Positions 54,083-64,000 of a stretch of 64,000 nt of DNA are shown piece after piece. The stretch covers positions 1 through 64,000 of the forward strand of contig CAJHNH020000547.1 in the NCBI GenBank assembly GCA_905116865.2. The letters are read 5' to 3'. The notes under the pieces are model-generated. The model was not told the DNA's origin, did not search any database, and worked only from the letters and a program-made list of their open reading frames with translations. Both the position numbers and the translations under genes were made by a program. This stretch comes from Candidula unifasciata. Lineage: Eukaryota; Mollusca; Gastropoda; Stylommatophora; Geomitridae. Positions within the stretch are counted from its first letter, which is position 1. The number at the start of each line of letters is the position of its first letter.

Positions 54083-55616
54083 TCTCCCAATCTTTTGGTA
54101 TAGTTTTGCTACACCAGGCTGCCTGGAGAACCTTCAGTAGAAGGCGCTCACCTTCGACTCCCATATATTTGACCATCTCTGGTGTTATACCATCATGACC
54201 TGCTGCTTTTCCCAGCTTAATCTTCTCAATAGCTGCCTTCAATTCTTCCATCCTGATGTTATCTTCCCCATGATTGAATTCCTTCTCAGCAGTGAGGTCC
54301 ATTATTTCTGGGTCATGACTTCCCTCAGCGCCGAGGAGCTCTGAGAAGTATTCTTTCCATCTGCCCATGATATCATTTGTAGAAGTAAGCAGAGCCCCTT
54401 CCTTGTCTTTTATGAATTTAAGTGGGCACTCTCTCTCCTTCCTCATGTTCTTAAGGGTCTTGTAGAACAGTTTTTGGTTTTCTCTTGCATTCTTTTCCAA
54501 CTTTTCTCCAAACTCTTCCCATGATTTCTGTTTTGCTTTAAGCACAATATTTTTGGTCTCTGTTCTGAGTGCCACATATTGTTTATATTTTTCTATTTCT
54601 TCAGCTGTGTTCCTGGCTGCCAGGTATTGCTTCCATGCCCTTTTCTTTTCTCCTATTTTCAATTTGACTTCTTCTGTCCACCAAGGTGTCCTATGTCCCC
54701 GCCTTCCACTTGAGACTTCACCACATGCTTCTACTGCAGCTGCTGTGAGGATATTCTTGAATCTGCACCAGAGAGTTTCAGTGTCCTCTGATGATTCTTC
54801 TTCAGTTCCTATTGCTTTCACTATAAGCTCCTGGTATCTAGCCTTAATATCTGGCTCTCTTAGCTTGTATGCTTTAATCCTCATCCCTTCTTGGTTGCTT
54901 GGTTTCTTGCATAGTTGTCGGTGTTGCCTTGTTGGAGCAGTTCTTTCAGTTGTTCTCTTTATTGTGACCAGATAGTGGTCACTTCCAATCTCTGGTCCTC
55001 TCATGACTCTGGCATCTCTCACAAACTTGAATGAACTTTTCCTAACTATGGCGTAGTCAATGATGGATTTTTCATTCTTTGAAGGTTCATATCTTGTGTA
55101 TGCATGTATACGCTTGTGGGGGAATTTTGTGTTTGTAATGACAAGGTTCTGTTCCCTGCAGAATCTGAGAAGTCGCTTGCCATTATCATTCAAAACATCT
55201 TCACCATATCTCCCGATCACTCCACCCCATCTAGAGTGATCATTTCCTACTCTGGCATTTAGATCTCCTAGGAGGATAATTTCATCGTGACAGTCATCTA
55301 TGGTCTTTTGGAGCAGTTCAAAGAATTCTTCTTTAACATCTACTCGCTCACCTTCATTTGGCCCGTACACAATGACAAAATTGACAATTTTATCTTCTTC
55401 TTTCAGATCTAACACCATTATTCGCTCTGAGATGAATTTCCATCCCTTGATGTTACTAACTTGATTCCTGGCCACAATACAGCCAACACCTCCCTTGGCT
55501 CTCTCCGTCATAGGGACACCACTGTAGAGCAGCATACTTCCATCGTGATCTGTGATTCCTTGCCCCTTTTTCTTGGTTTCAGTCAGAGCCAAGACTCCTA
55601 ATTTTGCTTTCCTCAT
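54048..55616 (-). pseudogene. RTE copy 2 endonuclease and RT N-terminus
   Basis: 522 residues from MRKAKLGVLALTETKKKGQG, where Glu of the endonuclease site is kept. Upstream of this Met the same frame stays open to about 55757 and encodes YGTWNIRGINGKENELV, the first catalytic motif, so the real start is upstream and perhaps not ATG. Later motifs: VIVYGPNEGER, LLGDLNARVGNDH, GSDHYLV, then EFGEKLEKNARENQKLFYKT, GKAAGHDGITPEMVKYMG and IIPIFKK at the frameshift. Confidence 0.92.
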
Positions 55617-55949
55617 CTCCCCTACTAATTCGTTTTCCTTTCCGTTAATGCCTCTTATATTCCATGTTCCATAAATCGTAGTCCGTAAGCCATGCCAGTT
55701 CGTCGCCGTTAAGATCCGTCCGGTTTTCTCTCTGTAGTTACTTGTAATCGTGGTTTAAGGCAAACAGGTGATTGGCCTGTTGTGCCTTTGCATGGTGGAG
55801 GGGCTGCCTCCTTGCGGCCTCCATGCAGGCCGTCTGGCTGATTCACGGTTACCCACTACTTCCGGAGACGCATGAAGCACTCAGGTTCAGCCAGACCCTC
55901 CTCCTTTTACAGCCGGGCTTGGGACCGGTCTTAGCGGAGTTATGTTATA

Positions 55950-56395
55950 AATCACTCTCATTAAACATCAGAAAACGAATACTGAAATGTTATATTGAGA
56001 CTGTTCTGTTGTTTGGCAGTGAATATTGGAATGTGAGCAAGAGTTTGGAGGCAACTGAGATGTAGTTCTTGAGAAGAATGTTGCGAATACCTTGGACTGC
56101 CAGAATAACTAACAATGATTGCCTGGAAATGGTTAACGAAAGTAGAACATTATATACAACAATGAGAAGGAGACAAAGTTCTTTGGTCATGTGATGAGAA
56201 GCACTGGAAAATATCATGACGACTGGAAAAATCAATTTTAGAAGGGGCAGAGGCAGACCAAGAGAAATTACGGTGGATGGCCTAAGACAATGTCAAGGAG
56301 GAATATCATCAGTGGAATTGATCCAGAACACAAAAGACCGAAATCTGTGGAGATGCATGAACACCAACGCCAGCTAGCAAGGCACTTCATGATGA
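55950..56395 (+). pseudogene. Older RTE fragment hit by RTE copy 2
   Basis: Reads SLNIRKRILKCYIETVLLFG, SEYWNVSKSLEAT, FLRRMLRIPWTARITNN, a FGHVMRS segment and a Gly/Arg-rich tail. It begins exactly at the right TSD, so the young element inserted at or next to the older one. Confidence 0.65.
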
Positions 56396-56537
56396 ATTAA
56401 AATAAAAGACAGCCCTCTAGCTTTCTGACAGTGATCTGAAATTCTCACCATGGAAGAGAATTGAACTTCACCTTGAAAGATTTTCAAACACAATAGTTGA
56501 TGTACATGTCAACTGCAGCCAACTTTTTCCTTTGGAG

Positions 56538-56820
56538 TAAAAAAAAAAAGTAAAGATCCCTTCTCACGCCTTTTAGGCACATCGGGCATATAGGAAGAGC
56601 ACCCATATTTTTACAGACCAATCGGCACTCGGTGGGTAATGTGGTCAGCACTACGCCAGCTGTCTCTACTTCCCCAATACAGCCATCCTGGTACCCATTT
56701 GAGGCTGGGTCGACCTGCGACGCCCCATACTATGATAAAAATCCATGCAGCCCGCAGTGGGTTTTGATCGCGGTACGTTGGATTACAAGTCGGACTCGCA
56801 ACGCCTTAGCCACGAACGCC
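56538..56820 (-). mobile_element. SINE-A2 with ~15-bp TSD
   Basis: Minus strand; head at right is the A2 type ('gtggctaaggcgttgcgagt', 'ccgcgatcaaaaccc'). Flanks ACTTTTTCCTTTGGAG (56522-56537) and ACTTTTCCTTTGGAG (56821-56835) differ by one T. 3' end is A-rich. Confidence 0.85.
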
Positions 56821-57032
56821 ACTTTTCCTTTGGAGACGGCACTAAAAGGATTAAAAAATTGAACAAATCACTGTTCAGAAATACTGCATGTTTAAAAATA
56901 ACAAAGATTAAAATCCTTGAAATAAAATATTTTCACAAACTGTTTAAAATCAAGTTATTCATTCATTTATGTTATTTAGGTTCTTTCTTTGTGATCTAAT
57001 GTGACTTATCCTGCGATATTTTTCATGTTTAG

Positions 57033-57187
57033 TGCCACACCAGGTAAACATTCAGGTCCAGTCTGGCAGCTGAGATGGGTTGAGAAGGAAAGAGGCTCAG
57101 GTGAAGAGAGGGTTCATGTACTAATTTCCATTTCATCTGATGGGCGTGTATGTCAATGGTCCATACGGAAAGGACTTGAAAGTTATG
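57033..57187 (+). CDS. DNAI4: DNAI4 exon, WD blade PGKHSGPVWQLRWVEKERG
   Basis: Acceptor TTCATGTTTAG, donor GTAAAT; 1 nt completes Phe, then 51 codons and 1 nt. It reads ATPGKHSGPVWQLRWVEKER, GSGEERVHVLISISSDGRVC and QWSIRKGLESY. The HxGPVWxLxW and SISxDGRVxxW pattern is one full WD repeat and a hallmark of DNAI4. It follows the intron with RTE copy 2. Confidence 0.96.
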
Positions 57188-57424
57188 GTAAATATCTTCT
57201 TATAGTCCATGTCATGTAGCGTTGTTAGTCAGTGTCTATTCACAGATTTCTGTCTCATGTACTTTCAGTCATGTTTGTCACAAATAATCTTCTATGTCAG
57301 GGCTATTCAACTGTCACCCCTGGGTTGAATCTTGCCCGCTGACGCTTAGCAAGTGACCCAAGGATCATTGCAATTTATATTGTATTTATGTTTTTTTTTT
57401 ATGATCATAATGTCTAGTTTATGA

Positions 57425-57960
57425 ATGGAGGTGGAGGCAGTCACTGCTGCCTTCTGCTGGCTTGAGAATCAGCTGTACACACATGCTGTCATTGTAACTG
57501 ACTCACAAAGCATGTTGAGAAAGGTGGAGATAGGCATGCTTCGTGCAGAGTGGCAAGCATAACTTCAAAGGTCCAGGGTAGTTAGCATTCTTTGGATATA
57601 TTCTCGAGGTCATGCCGGTGAGTTTAGAAATGAGCAGGCAGATAGACTGGCTGGTTCTGCACCACTTGGTGTTGAACTGATCTATGACATCCTGGATGTT
57701 GTGAGGGCCCTTTGGGAGCAAGTGAACAGTGCCAAGGAACTGATAGATCATTATGGTCTGAGGAGAATGGCACTGCGAGGAGTTACAAGGAGATCTAGCC
57801 GACGCTTGACACTCAGGGGATAGGTGAGATGGATATACAATCAGACAGTTACTGGTACCTTTGGAATTTAACTCTCTGCTTGCTGCTGAAGATAGGGACA
57901 GAGAACTTATGGGGGTGTCTCGAGTGCTGTGATGTCGATTCTCAATTCATTATGCAACAT
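57425..57960 (+). pseudogene. RNase H-type LINE remnant, best copy
   Basis: Reads MEVEAVTAAFCWLENQLYTH, VIVTDSQSMLRKVE (the TDS strand carries an active-site Asp), SRGHAGEFRNEQADRLAGSA (HAGxxxNExAD), LDVVRALWEQVNSAKELI, RMALRGVTRRSSRRLTLRG, YNQTVTGTFGI and ENLWGCLECCD. A few stops and a shift. It is the 3' part of an I-type LINE ORF2. Confidence 0.75.
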
Positions 57961-58329
57961 TCAGCATTTTTTAATGCTGGAGTTCAGGCCTCAGGCTCGT
58001 GGTGATCTCCATTTTCAACATTTTGGCTCCTGAGTTAACTTATCTGAATTGCTCTGCTTTATGTCATGATGCCAAATTGTCCAGCATTTTCTCTCTTGAT
58101 TTCCTTCTGTCTCTCTTCTTCTTCAACTGTCTCAGCATCACAATGTACTCTAGTTTTCTCATAAAGGTAAAGTTGGGAGATGTGAACAAGTGTCATTGCA
58201 CACGGTTAAAAACCATAAGTGCTCTGCCACCAGTACGGACAGTCGATAAGAAACTGTCTGCCTGTGTCGCCATCCGCATGCAACTCCGTAGCAACAGTGA
58301 CATTCCTCCATTTACCCCAGAGTGTTAAC

Positions 58330-58465
58330 TCTGGTACCTATTACTTAGAGGCTGTGTGAACCCTGGGAACCGCCTGGTTTCGAACACCGGCCGTGGGCTG
58401 CAGCGAGTCGCAGCTGGAAATGAAAGCGAGTCTCTTATCAACTGCGCTAATGTGGCCCATCTCTT
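58330..58465 (-). repeat. tRNA-like SINE head
   Basis: On the minus strand TAGCGCAGTTGATAAGAG is A-box-like and GGTGTTCGAAACC is B-box-like, about 40 bp apart. The downstream part ends near a TTAACACTCTGGGGT boundary at 58325. Not a functional tRNA: no clear acceptor stem. Confidence 0.45.
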
Positions 58466-58975
58466 CATGATGTTACCAAAGAAAAAAATTTGATTATCTC
58501 CTTTTCTTGTGGGTAATCGATTCTCTTTGTGTGTTAATTTCTTTCCAGACATCCTAGTACTCTTTTTATATATCTATTTTATCTATCTATTTTATTGTAT
58601 ATGTTTATATGTGTGTGTGTGTATATATATATATATATGTATATGGTATTTATTATATAATGTATATATGATAATTTCTCTTCATACATCTACAAATGCA
58701 TATTTCCTCAGCTTCAACAGAGCTTGTCACTAATTAGCTGACTGTCCATGAATAACTTCCATATATCAGGACCGGCTTTCTATAGCTCTTAAGAACTTTT
58801 CCCCCCACCCCAGTCGATAAAGATAGATTACTCAGATTATTTTTCGTTTTGTGAAATACTTACCTTTGCTTGAGCTATTTAACATTCAACTTCTTTGTTA
58901 CATCTTCTGTCTGCTGTTTTTCAGAGTACCAAGTACCTCAATATATTGATTTCCTTCAGAACATGGTATTATTAT

Positions 58976-59234
58976 AACGAGCCTGTTTTCATGCCTTCAG
59001 GCGTATTAGGCATATATGACTAATAATTTATAGACCAGTCAGCACTTGGTGGGTGATGTCATCAACACTAAGCCGGCCAACTTTACTTCCCAGGACTGTA
59101 CCTGGTACCCATTTAAGGCTCAGTAGACATGAGAGCCTAGGTAGTTTTTGAAAAATGTCTGGCTCTGTCAGGACCTGAACCCATGACCTTCAGTTTTGCA
59201 GGTGAACATCTAGCCACTACACCTTGGTGGCCCC
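58976..59234 (-). mobile_element. SINE-A1 with 14-bp TSD
   Basis: Minus strand; head at right ('ccaccaaggtgtagtggcta' as complement), body in between, 3' end at left. Flanks CATGGTATTATTAT (58962-58975) and CATGGTGTTATTAG (59235-59248) match at 12 of 14. Confidence 0.8.
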
Positions 59235-59449
59235 CATGGTGTTATTAGATTATTGTAGATATACAGGCTTTAAATCTGTTGGCACCAACGGGTTTAGCAT
59301 CAGAGGATCAAGCGGGTTAATGATATTTAGAAATTTGAGGAGTGTAACACATTAAAAAAGACCATGCTAATTAAGCTGCTGTGCAGGATACACATGTTAT
59401 ATATACATCAAGGTGACCAGGAAATGTTGAAGAATAATATTGAATCTTC

Positions 59450-59705
59450 TTCTTCTTCTCTTACATCTTGTACCTCAGAGAAGTGTCTGGGGATGATGTA
59501 ACATTCATTCATGAGCTCTGTCAAGAGCACTGTTAAGACTGATGTTTAATTTTGTAAGGCTGTTCTTAATGCCATCACTCCATATTTTCCAAGGTCTTCC
59601 ACTCATTCTATACCCGTTGTAACGTTTTAGTGTGGCTTGCTATGGCAGATAGTACCAGGGCATTCTTGTTAGGTGTCCAGACCACTTCATTTGTTGTTGA
59701 ATACT
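59450..59705 (-). mobile_element. RTE 3' end, sister of 5517-5760
   Basis: 'atgatgtaacattcattcat', 'gagctctgtcaagagcactg', 'ctccatattttccaaggtct' and 'gttaggtgtccagaccactt' are nearly the same as 5540-5745. A 5'-truncated copy of the same RTE subfamily with a TTC tail at its left. Confidence 0.7.
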
Positions 59706-59744
59706 GCTACAAAATATAATTATGTTAGTAGTTAAATCATCATC

Positions 59745-60115
59745 ATCATCATGCAGCAGGTCTTTTGCAGAACATCACTCTCAACGCGGTCTGCAGAAAG
59801 AAACTTGGTCCCTCGCCAGCTCTCCCACCTCGAGTACTTTTATATTTAAGGAGTCACTTATATCCTGTTCCCATCTTCGTTTTGGTCGGCCCCTACCCCT
59901 ACTTCTTGGTACCATGCCTTCTTCTTTTATTCTTTCCAAGATGCTGTTTATTAACCAGTCTTTCTTGATGTTCAGATATTTTAAAATGTAAGTTTTTCTT
60001 CTCTTCTGTGTCCTTGGTATTCTGAGAATGTTTCTATAGCATTTCAGCTCAAAAGCAAAATGAACAGTGATGAGAGAAACCAAAGGTGTTGGACTGGATT
60101 CCATCCATGATAGCG
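59745..60115 (-). mobile_element. RTE C-terminal fragment
   Basis: Minus strand frame: RNILRIPRTQKRRKTYILKY, LNIKKDWLINSILERIKEEG, MVPRSRGRGRPKRRWEQDIS, DSLNIKVLEVGELARDQVSF. Long open stretch, so one of the less decayed tails. Confidence 0.7.
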
Positions 60116-60299
60116 AAGGGATTGCACCGGATAGAATGAAATAGAGGAATACACTGCAAGCCCAATGTGACATAATATTGATGATGATGAAAGTTTGCCT
60201 CACCGTAAGGCATACTGGATATATATATAGTGTTAGCCCCGTATTTTCTTTACGCTTACTGAGAAATGTGGTCAGTATCACACTAGCAGCCGGGTCAAA

Positions 60300-60680
60300 G
60301 GATGTTGAATGTTGAATTAGGAATCAACAACACAGCACTTGGGACACCCCCATATGCGCTTTGTCCCCATCTTCAGCAGCTAGCGAAGAGTTAAAATTCT
60401 GATGGTACCAGAAACTGTCTGATTGTATGTCAGTCTCGCCTTTCGCCTGAGTGTCAAGTGTCGACCAGATCCCCTTGTAACTCCTCGCAGTGCCATTCTC
60501 TTCAGAATGTAAGAATCTATCTGTGCCTTGGCACTGTTCACTCGCTCCCAAAGGACCCTCAATGTATCCAGCTTGTAATAATTCAGTTTATCACCAAGTG
60601 GTTCAGAACCAGCCAGTCTATTTGCCTGCTTATTTCCCAAAACACCTGCATCGAAATTGGCCAGGTAATTGGAAATGAAA
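60300..60680 (-). mobile_element. RNase H-type LINE remnant
   Basis: Minus strand: NKQANRLAGSEPLGDKLNYY, KLDTLRVLWERVNSAKAQID, RMALRGVTRGSGRHLTLRRK, TYNQTVSGTIRILTLR. Related to 57425-57960 at the same position of ORF2. Confidence 0.7.
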
Positions 60681-60856
60681 AAAAAAAAAAACTCAAACTT
60701 AAAATAGATTTATTGACATGACCACCAGGCATGCAGGCTATGCACTGTGCTACTGCTACTTCCCTAACTTACCAGGGGCACCGTTCTATATAATTTTCAA
60801 ATTACAGTGTTTTATTTTTCTTTCTTGACATTTGAACACCATTCCTGTGTTTTCAG

Positions 60857-60983
60857 ATGTGATGAAACTAAAGAAGATGCCCACAAGAATGGCAGGTAAA
60901 ACAAGGGAAAAGAAAGGGGAAGCATTTGTCTCTCGATTTGCAGGCGGGATGTGTTTTGACTTTCATATCAAAGACTCAAATAT
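60857..60983 (+). CDS. DNAI4: DNAI4 exon, WD segment DVMKLKKMP
   Basis: Acceptor TGTGTTTTCAG, donor GTAAGT. Two nt complete Asp, then 41 codons: VMKLKKMPTRMAGKTREKKG, EAFVSRFAGGMCFDFHIKDS, N, and 2 nt left. The DxMKLK...SRxAGGxCFDFHxKDxN(I)Y pattern matches the family between two blades. Confidence 0.95.
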
Positions 60984-61012
60984 GTAAGTCTTAAAATGTG
61001 TGTTGTCATACA

Positions 61013-61025
61013 CTTTAGAGAAAGA

Positions 61026-61077
<52 letters not shown>

Positions 61078-61220
61078 GAGAGTAAGAGAGAAAGAGAGAG
61101 ACAGAAAGAGAGGGAAGGCATAGAAAGACACAGTAAGGGAGAAAAAGTGATTAAAAAATTGAGGAGAGGGAGGGATAATAAGATTGAGGGAAAGAGAGAG
61201 AATAATCAAGAGAAGGATGG
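61013..61220. repeat. GA-rich microsatellite tract
   Basis: About 200 bases of mostly (GA)n with interruptions, purine-only on the + strand, starting 30 bases after a DNAI4 donor. Confidence 0.95.
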
Positions 61221-61599
61221 ATGAAGATAAGTCACGCAACAGAAAGGTAGAGGAATAGGATTGAATTTCCAGTTAATATTTGCAAGGCTGTTGGACTAGG
61301 TCTACCAAATCTTGTAAAATATTCAGAAACTTAGAATATGAAAATCTTCAACAGATGTTTGAGACAGTAATAACAGAAAGTAAAAACACAAGGACTTGTC
61401 TTGATTAACAAGAAAATAGGTGCAGTTGTAACATCAAAGAAACTGATGAAATCAAAATGTGATTTTACAATTCAAGAATACATGATCGGAAAGGCAGAGC
61501 TAACAGAAAGGATGCTAGATGGTCTATCATGGATAATTAGAATTAATCCAGAGCACAGAGGGCTGAGATCTGTCAAGAGACAAGAAAAAAATGCTAGTT

Positions 61600-62240
61600 G
61601 GCTAGTAATTCCCTTCCTGATTTGTCCCCTCCACGCAACATGGTTCATGACACTTTGTTCCCATGAATCTATCTCAGTACTTATATCATTCATGTCCCGT
61701 TTGCACACATCTTTATATTGTAGTAGAGGCCAACCTTGACATCTTCTTCCCAGCTGTAATTCACTGTAGAGGATGTCTTTAGGTACTCTACCATCCTCCA
61801 TTCTCCAGGTGTGACCCAGCCACCTCAGCCTTCGGAGATTGAACATTGAGAAAACCTGTTGTAATACCTGCTCTTTCCAGTACTTCAGTGTTTCTGATCT
61901 TATCTTGCCACTTTATGCCATGTATTCTTTTTTAGACACTTCATGCGAATAAGCTGACCAAGTTTCACTGCTGTGAGAACTCAATCCCGGTAGAAGAGCA
62001 TGTTTGTTTTAATCCTGAGCTTTCTGTTCTCCCAAACTCTTTGTTGTTAATCTGTTCATTGTTGTTGCTGCCTTAACTATCCTGAAGTTGATTTCTCCAT
62101 CAGTGATAGCTTGCTATTCATGGTGAATCTGAGTTATGTAAGAAAGTTAACAGTCTCCAGCTATTTACCATCAATGTAGACTGCAGCAAGTCTATCATAA
62201 ACACTTTGCGCCATAATCTGTTTCTTCTTTTTTTCCCCCT
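61600..62240 (-). pseudogene. RTE-like reverse transcriptase remnant
   Basis: Minus strand: IMAQSVYDRLAAVYIDGK (the segment after the catalytic site), then broken TVNSFTYL-like and KTNMLFYRD pieces, RRLRWLGHTWRMEDGRVPKD, ILYSELQLGRRCQG and YKDVCKRDMN. A second fragment of the same subfamily is at 63840-64000 (RWPDHTWRIEDGRVP). 5'- and internally decayed. Confidence 0.65.
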
Positions 62241-62489
62241 GATTGTTAGTCCAATTTTAAATCATGCACGAGCAAATGCAGATAGTCCTAAAGGTTTGCC
62301 TGGCCAGTCTGAGATGAAGGAATCTCAGTCTGGATGGCAAACCAACAGTACCCAGCTCAACATCCAAAGAAGTTTCAGTCAGGGCACCTGTGACAGCTAC
62401 ACCAGTCAGATGTAGCAAGGTAATCTCTATGTCCTTTTGTGTCCCATACTTTGTGGGTGAGGACTGTATTTTTTCCCTCTTTATTTCAG

Positions 62490-62577
62490 ATATCTAGCAG
62501 GCACAGAGGAAGGCTACATTCACAAGTGCTCCTGCTCTCACAATGAACAATACCTAGAAAGTTATCAAGGTCACACG
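62490..62577 (+). CDS. DNAI4: DNAI4 exon, WD blade YLAGTEEGYIHKCSCS
   Basis: Acceptor CTTTATTTCAG, donor GTAGAG. One nt completes Ile, then 29 codons: YLAGTEEGYIHKCSCSHNEQ and YLESYQGHT. This is the near-invariant TEEGxIHKCSCSxNEQYLxxYxGH stretch of DNAI4. It leaves phase 0; the remaining C-terminal blades (expected GPVYxVxWNP next) are outside the window. Confidence 0.97.
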
Positions 62578-62639
62578 GTAGAGTCATGCACTTAATTGCA
62601 CATTTTTAAACATTCAGATTTGTGTTAAAATGAAGTTAA

Positions 62640-62705
62640 ATTGCCTCTTGTTTTAAGAGGTGAGGAACCAACATCCTGAACTCAAGTTCTGGGGGTTTGA
62701 GGTTT
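62640..62705 (+). repeat. SINE-B fragment split by insertions
   Basis: 'gaggtgaggaaccaacatcc' and 'aactcaagttctggg' are SINE-B. The rest resumes at 63370 after a LINE tail and a SINE. Confidence 0.5.
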
Positions 62706-62740
62706 GAACAACGGATCAATATCATGGCACACGGGTAGTA

Positions 62741-63009
62741 TGTTGTTGTTGTTGTTGTTATCGATCCAGCGGCGCATGAGCTTTCGCCCTTTGGCCCAAT
62801 GCCATGTAGTGGAATTTGCATGTTTTCACAAGCTGTTCTTTTCCTCCGTACAAGGTGTTCCACTTGTCTGGTCTCGGAGGGAGTAGCGTTCTTCTTGTCT
62901 CACTGAGTTTTGGGCACTCAAAGAGATGGTGTTCAACAGTTTCATAGGGGTAGTTACATAGCTGGCACTCTGGGGAGTGTTGTGGCTGTATTCTGTTTAG
63001 GTGTCCATT
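62741..63009 (-). mobile_element. 5'-truncated LINE tail with perfect 12-bp TSD
   Basis: 269 bp between ACACGGGTAGTA copies (62729-62740 and 63010-63021). Minus strand reads one open frame RIQPQHSPECQLCNYPYETV, EHHLFECPKLSETRRTLLPP, RPDKWNTLYGGKEQ and ends ALGQRAKAHAPLDR, stop. The CxLC...HHLFxCP block is the C-terminal zinc-like motif of Jockey/I-type LINE ORF2. After the stop comes a CAA-repeat tail. Open frame and perfect TSD suggest a recent insertion. Confidence 0.9.
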
Positions 63010-63059
63010 ACACGGGTAGTAACCTATAAGTGCTTCCTTCTTCTTCTAACTCACGTCTG

Positions 63060-63367
63060 AGTCCAAAGAAGCTCAGCACAGTGCACAGGCTTTGTAGCAC
63101 CAGCGATGATCCTGAAATACTTTGAGTAGATTTTTAAACTCCAAATCTTGTCTGGGCAGCGCCATTAGGCTACTCTTTTCGATTTCCAAATACCATGGGA
63201 TTTTGTACATGGACAACAATGCACATGGGCGTCCGATCTCACTACCCAGAGACCAGGGACTAGAAGTCCAAGTCCACATGAAAAAATCCCAGCCTTTACC
63301 GGGGATTGAACCCGAAACCTCTATGTAGCACTCGAGGCAGACACCATGCCTTGAGACCACGCAGCCC
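63060..63367 (-). mobile_element. tRNA-derived SINE, separate family (SINE-D)
   Basis: On the minus strand the right end reads GCGTGGTCTCAAGGCATGG (A-box region) and TTTCGGGTTCAATCCCCGG (B box and T-arm) about 35 bp later. The rest of about 230 bp is not shared with SINE-A or SINE-B. Only one copy seen here. Confidence 0.65.
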
Positions 63368-63369
63368 CC

Positions 63370-63465
63370 TCAAGCACTGGAATAAGACTAAAGTTCAGAA
63401 GTCGACAAAGAACTAGAATTGTCCACCTGAGTTTACCACCAGTAAATGCAAAGAAGAAAACGAAA
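63370..63465 (+). repeat. SINE-B 3' module
   Basis: 'caagcactggaataagacta', 'aagttcagaagtcgacaaag' and 'gtaaatgcaaagaagaaaac' form the SINE-B end with its GAA tail, completing the copy begun at 62640. Confidence 0.55.
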
Positions 63466-63839
63466 AAATGTTGTCACATGTTTGAAAAAAAAAAGGAAAA
63501 GATACCTTTTTCAGTCACGTTATAAGACAAGAGAATGTGGAGAAGGTTTTTGACATCATAAAGATCAAGGTTATTAGAGGGATAGATTGACAGAGAATAT
63601 GCAGAGGACAGGTGTCCTTATGTTATGAACATAATCATCAATAGTAATAATAATAAAAATGAAAATTTGCTTGCATAGATTATTAAAAACTAAATTTTCT
63701 CTTACACTAAAATACCCTATGCTTACTTCTACCGTTTGATGCAATTATGTTATCATAATGATCCTGCTTTATGTGTGTGTGACCTATTGAAACAAAAATA
63801 TAAAACACAAACACTGAGGTATTAGAAAGAACAGTTAGA

Positions 63840-64000
63840 ATAATAGTTTTCTCAATGCTCAGTATGAAGTCTCAGATGGCCGGATCACACCTGGAGAATA
63901 GAAGATGGTAGAGTCCCTATGGTGAATTAAAGATGGGTAGAAGATTTCAAGGCCGACCTCTACTATGATTTAAAGATGTGTACATGAGGGAGCTAGACAG
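63840..64000 (+). mobile_element. RTE tail fragment, runs off the window
   Basis: MKSQMAGSHLENRRW-like frame; better read as RWPDHTWRIEDGRVPMVN, a GRRFQGRPLL-like segment and LKMCT. Related to 61600-62240 in the opposite orientation. Continues past 64000. Confidence 0.5.

Larger units (their letters stand above)
52709..55939 (-). mobile_element. Near-full-length RTE LINE (copy 2)
   Basis: 3.23-kb element antisense to DNAI4, bounded by a perfect 14-bp duplication TTATGTTATAAATC (52695-52708 and 55940-55953). Minus-strand order: about 180 bp of 5' leader, endonuclease, RT, RTE C-terminus, then a 3' tail of TAAG-type repeats (complement of TTACTTACTTTACTTAG). A one-base shift at an A-run (about 54055-54061) and one TGA (53675) break the protein. 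It lies between the exons at 51858 and 57033. Confidence 0.93.

Noticed and set aside
57285..57365. hAT TIR-like 'cagggctattcaactgtcac'
   Set aside because: No matching inverted end was found nearby.
61000..61239. Arg/Glu-rich ORF and its Ser/Leu-rich antisense
   Set aside because: Translation of the GA microsatellite.
62206..62415. Exon-like ORF with HARANADSPKGLPGQ before GTAATC
   Set aside because: It does not match DNAI4, and the phase-consistent join is between the exons at 60857 and 62490. Probably repeat-derived.

Overview
This window looks like animal (metazoan) nuclear DNA that is AT-rich and dominated by introns and repeats. It is most likely from a mollusc, probably a gastropod. 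That placement is inference from the RTE retrotransposon style, the tRNA-derived SINE landscape and a SPIN-like hAT element; no marker gene fixes the species.

One cellular gene spans almost the whole window on the + strand. I recognise 20 coding exons (4641-62577) of DNAI4 (WDR78), an axonemal dynein intermediate chain with WD repeats that belongs to the inner-arm I1/f dynein of motile cilia. The 20 exons have AG/GT borders and every junction keeps phase. They give about 700 residues, from a Ser-rich N-terminal region through the TETDTIW signature to the first WD-type blades. The first exon(s) and the C-terminal end are not identified; the C-terminus lies beyond the right edge.

The introns are packed with mobile DNA. 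(1) Two nearly full-length RTE-clade LINEs of about 3.2 kb lie antisense to the gene, each with a target-site duplication (TSD), one stop and one A-run frameshift; many older RTE tails surround them. (2) Remnants of an RNase H-bearing LINE occur five times, plus one 5'-truncated LINE tail with a perfect 12-bp TSD. (3) There are two abundant short retroposon groups. SINE-A has tRNA-like heads of several kinds on one shared body. SINE-B ends in GAA repeats, and its 3' module also ends a 1.32-kb element with a perfect 12-bp TSD. (4) DNA transposons include a mariner placed directly after a DNAI4 splice donor, a Merlin/IS1016-type element nested inside it that carries a telomere-like array, a hAT-like element, a SPIN-like hAT MITE, TTAA-flanked MITEs and a 481-bp foldback element.

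Layout: 0-4.6 kb upstream/first-intron repeats; 4.6-24 kb N-terminal exons among short repeats; 26.5-28.3 kb mariner plus Merlin nest; 29-40 kb middle exons, SINE-B clusters and a ~62-bp minisatellite; 41.2-44.4 kb first RTE; 46.7-52 kb WD exons with two decayed copies of an exon boundary; 52.7-55.9 kb second RTE; 57-62.6 kb last visible exons; 62.7-64 kb nested LINE and SINE pieces. All coordinates and alignments were read by eye, so repeat edges without a TSD are approximate.
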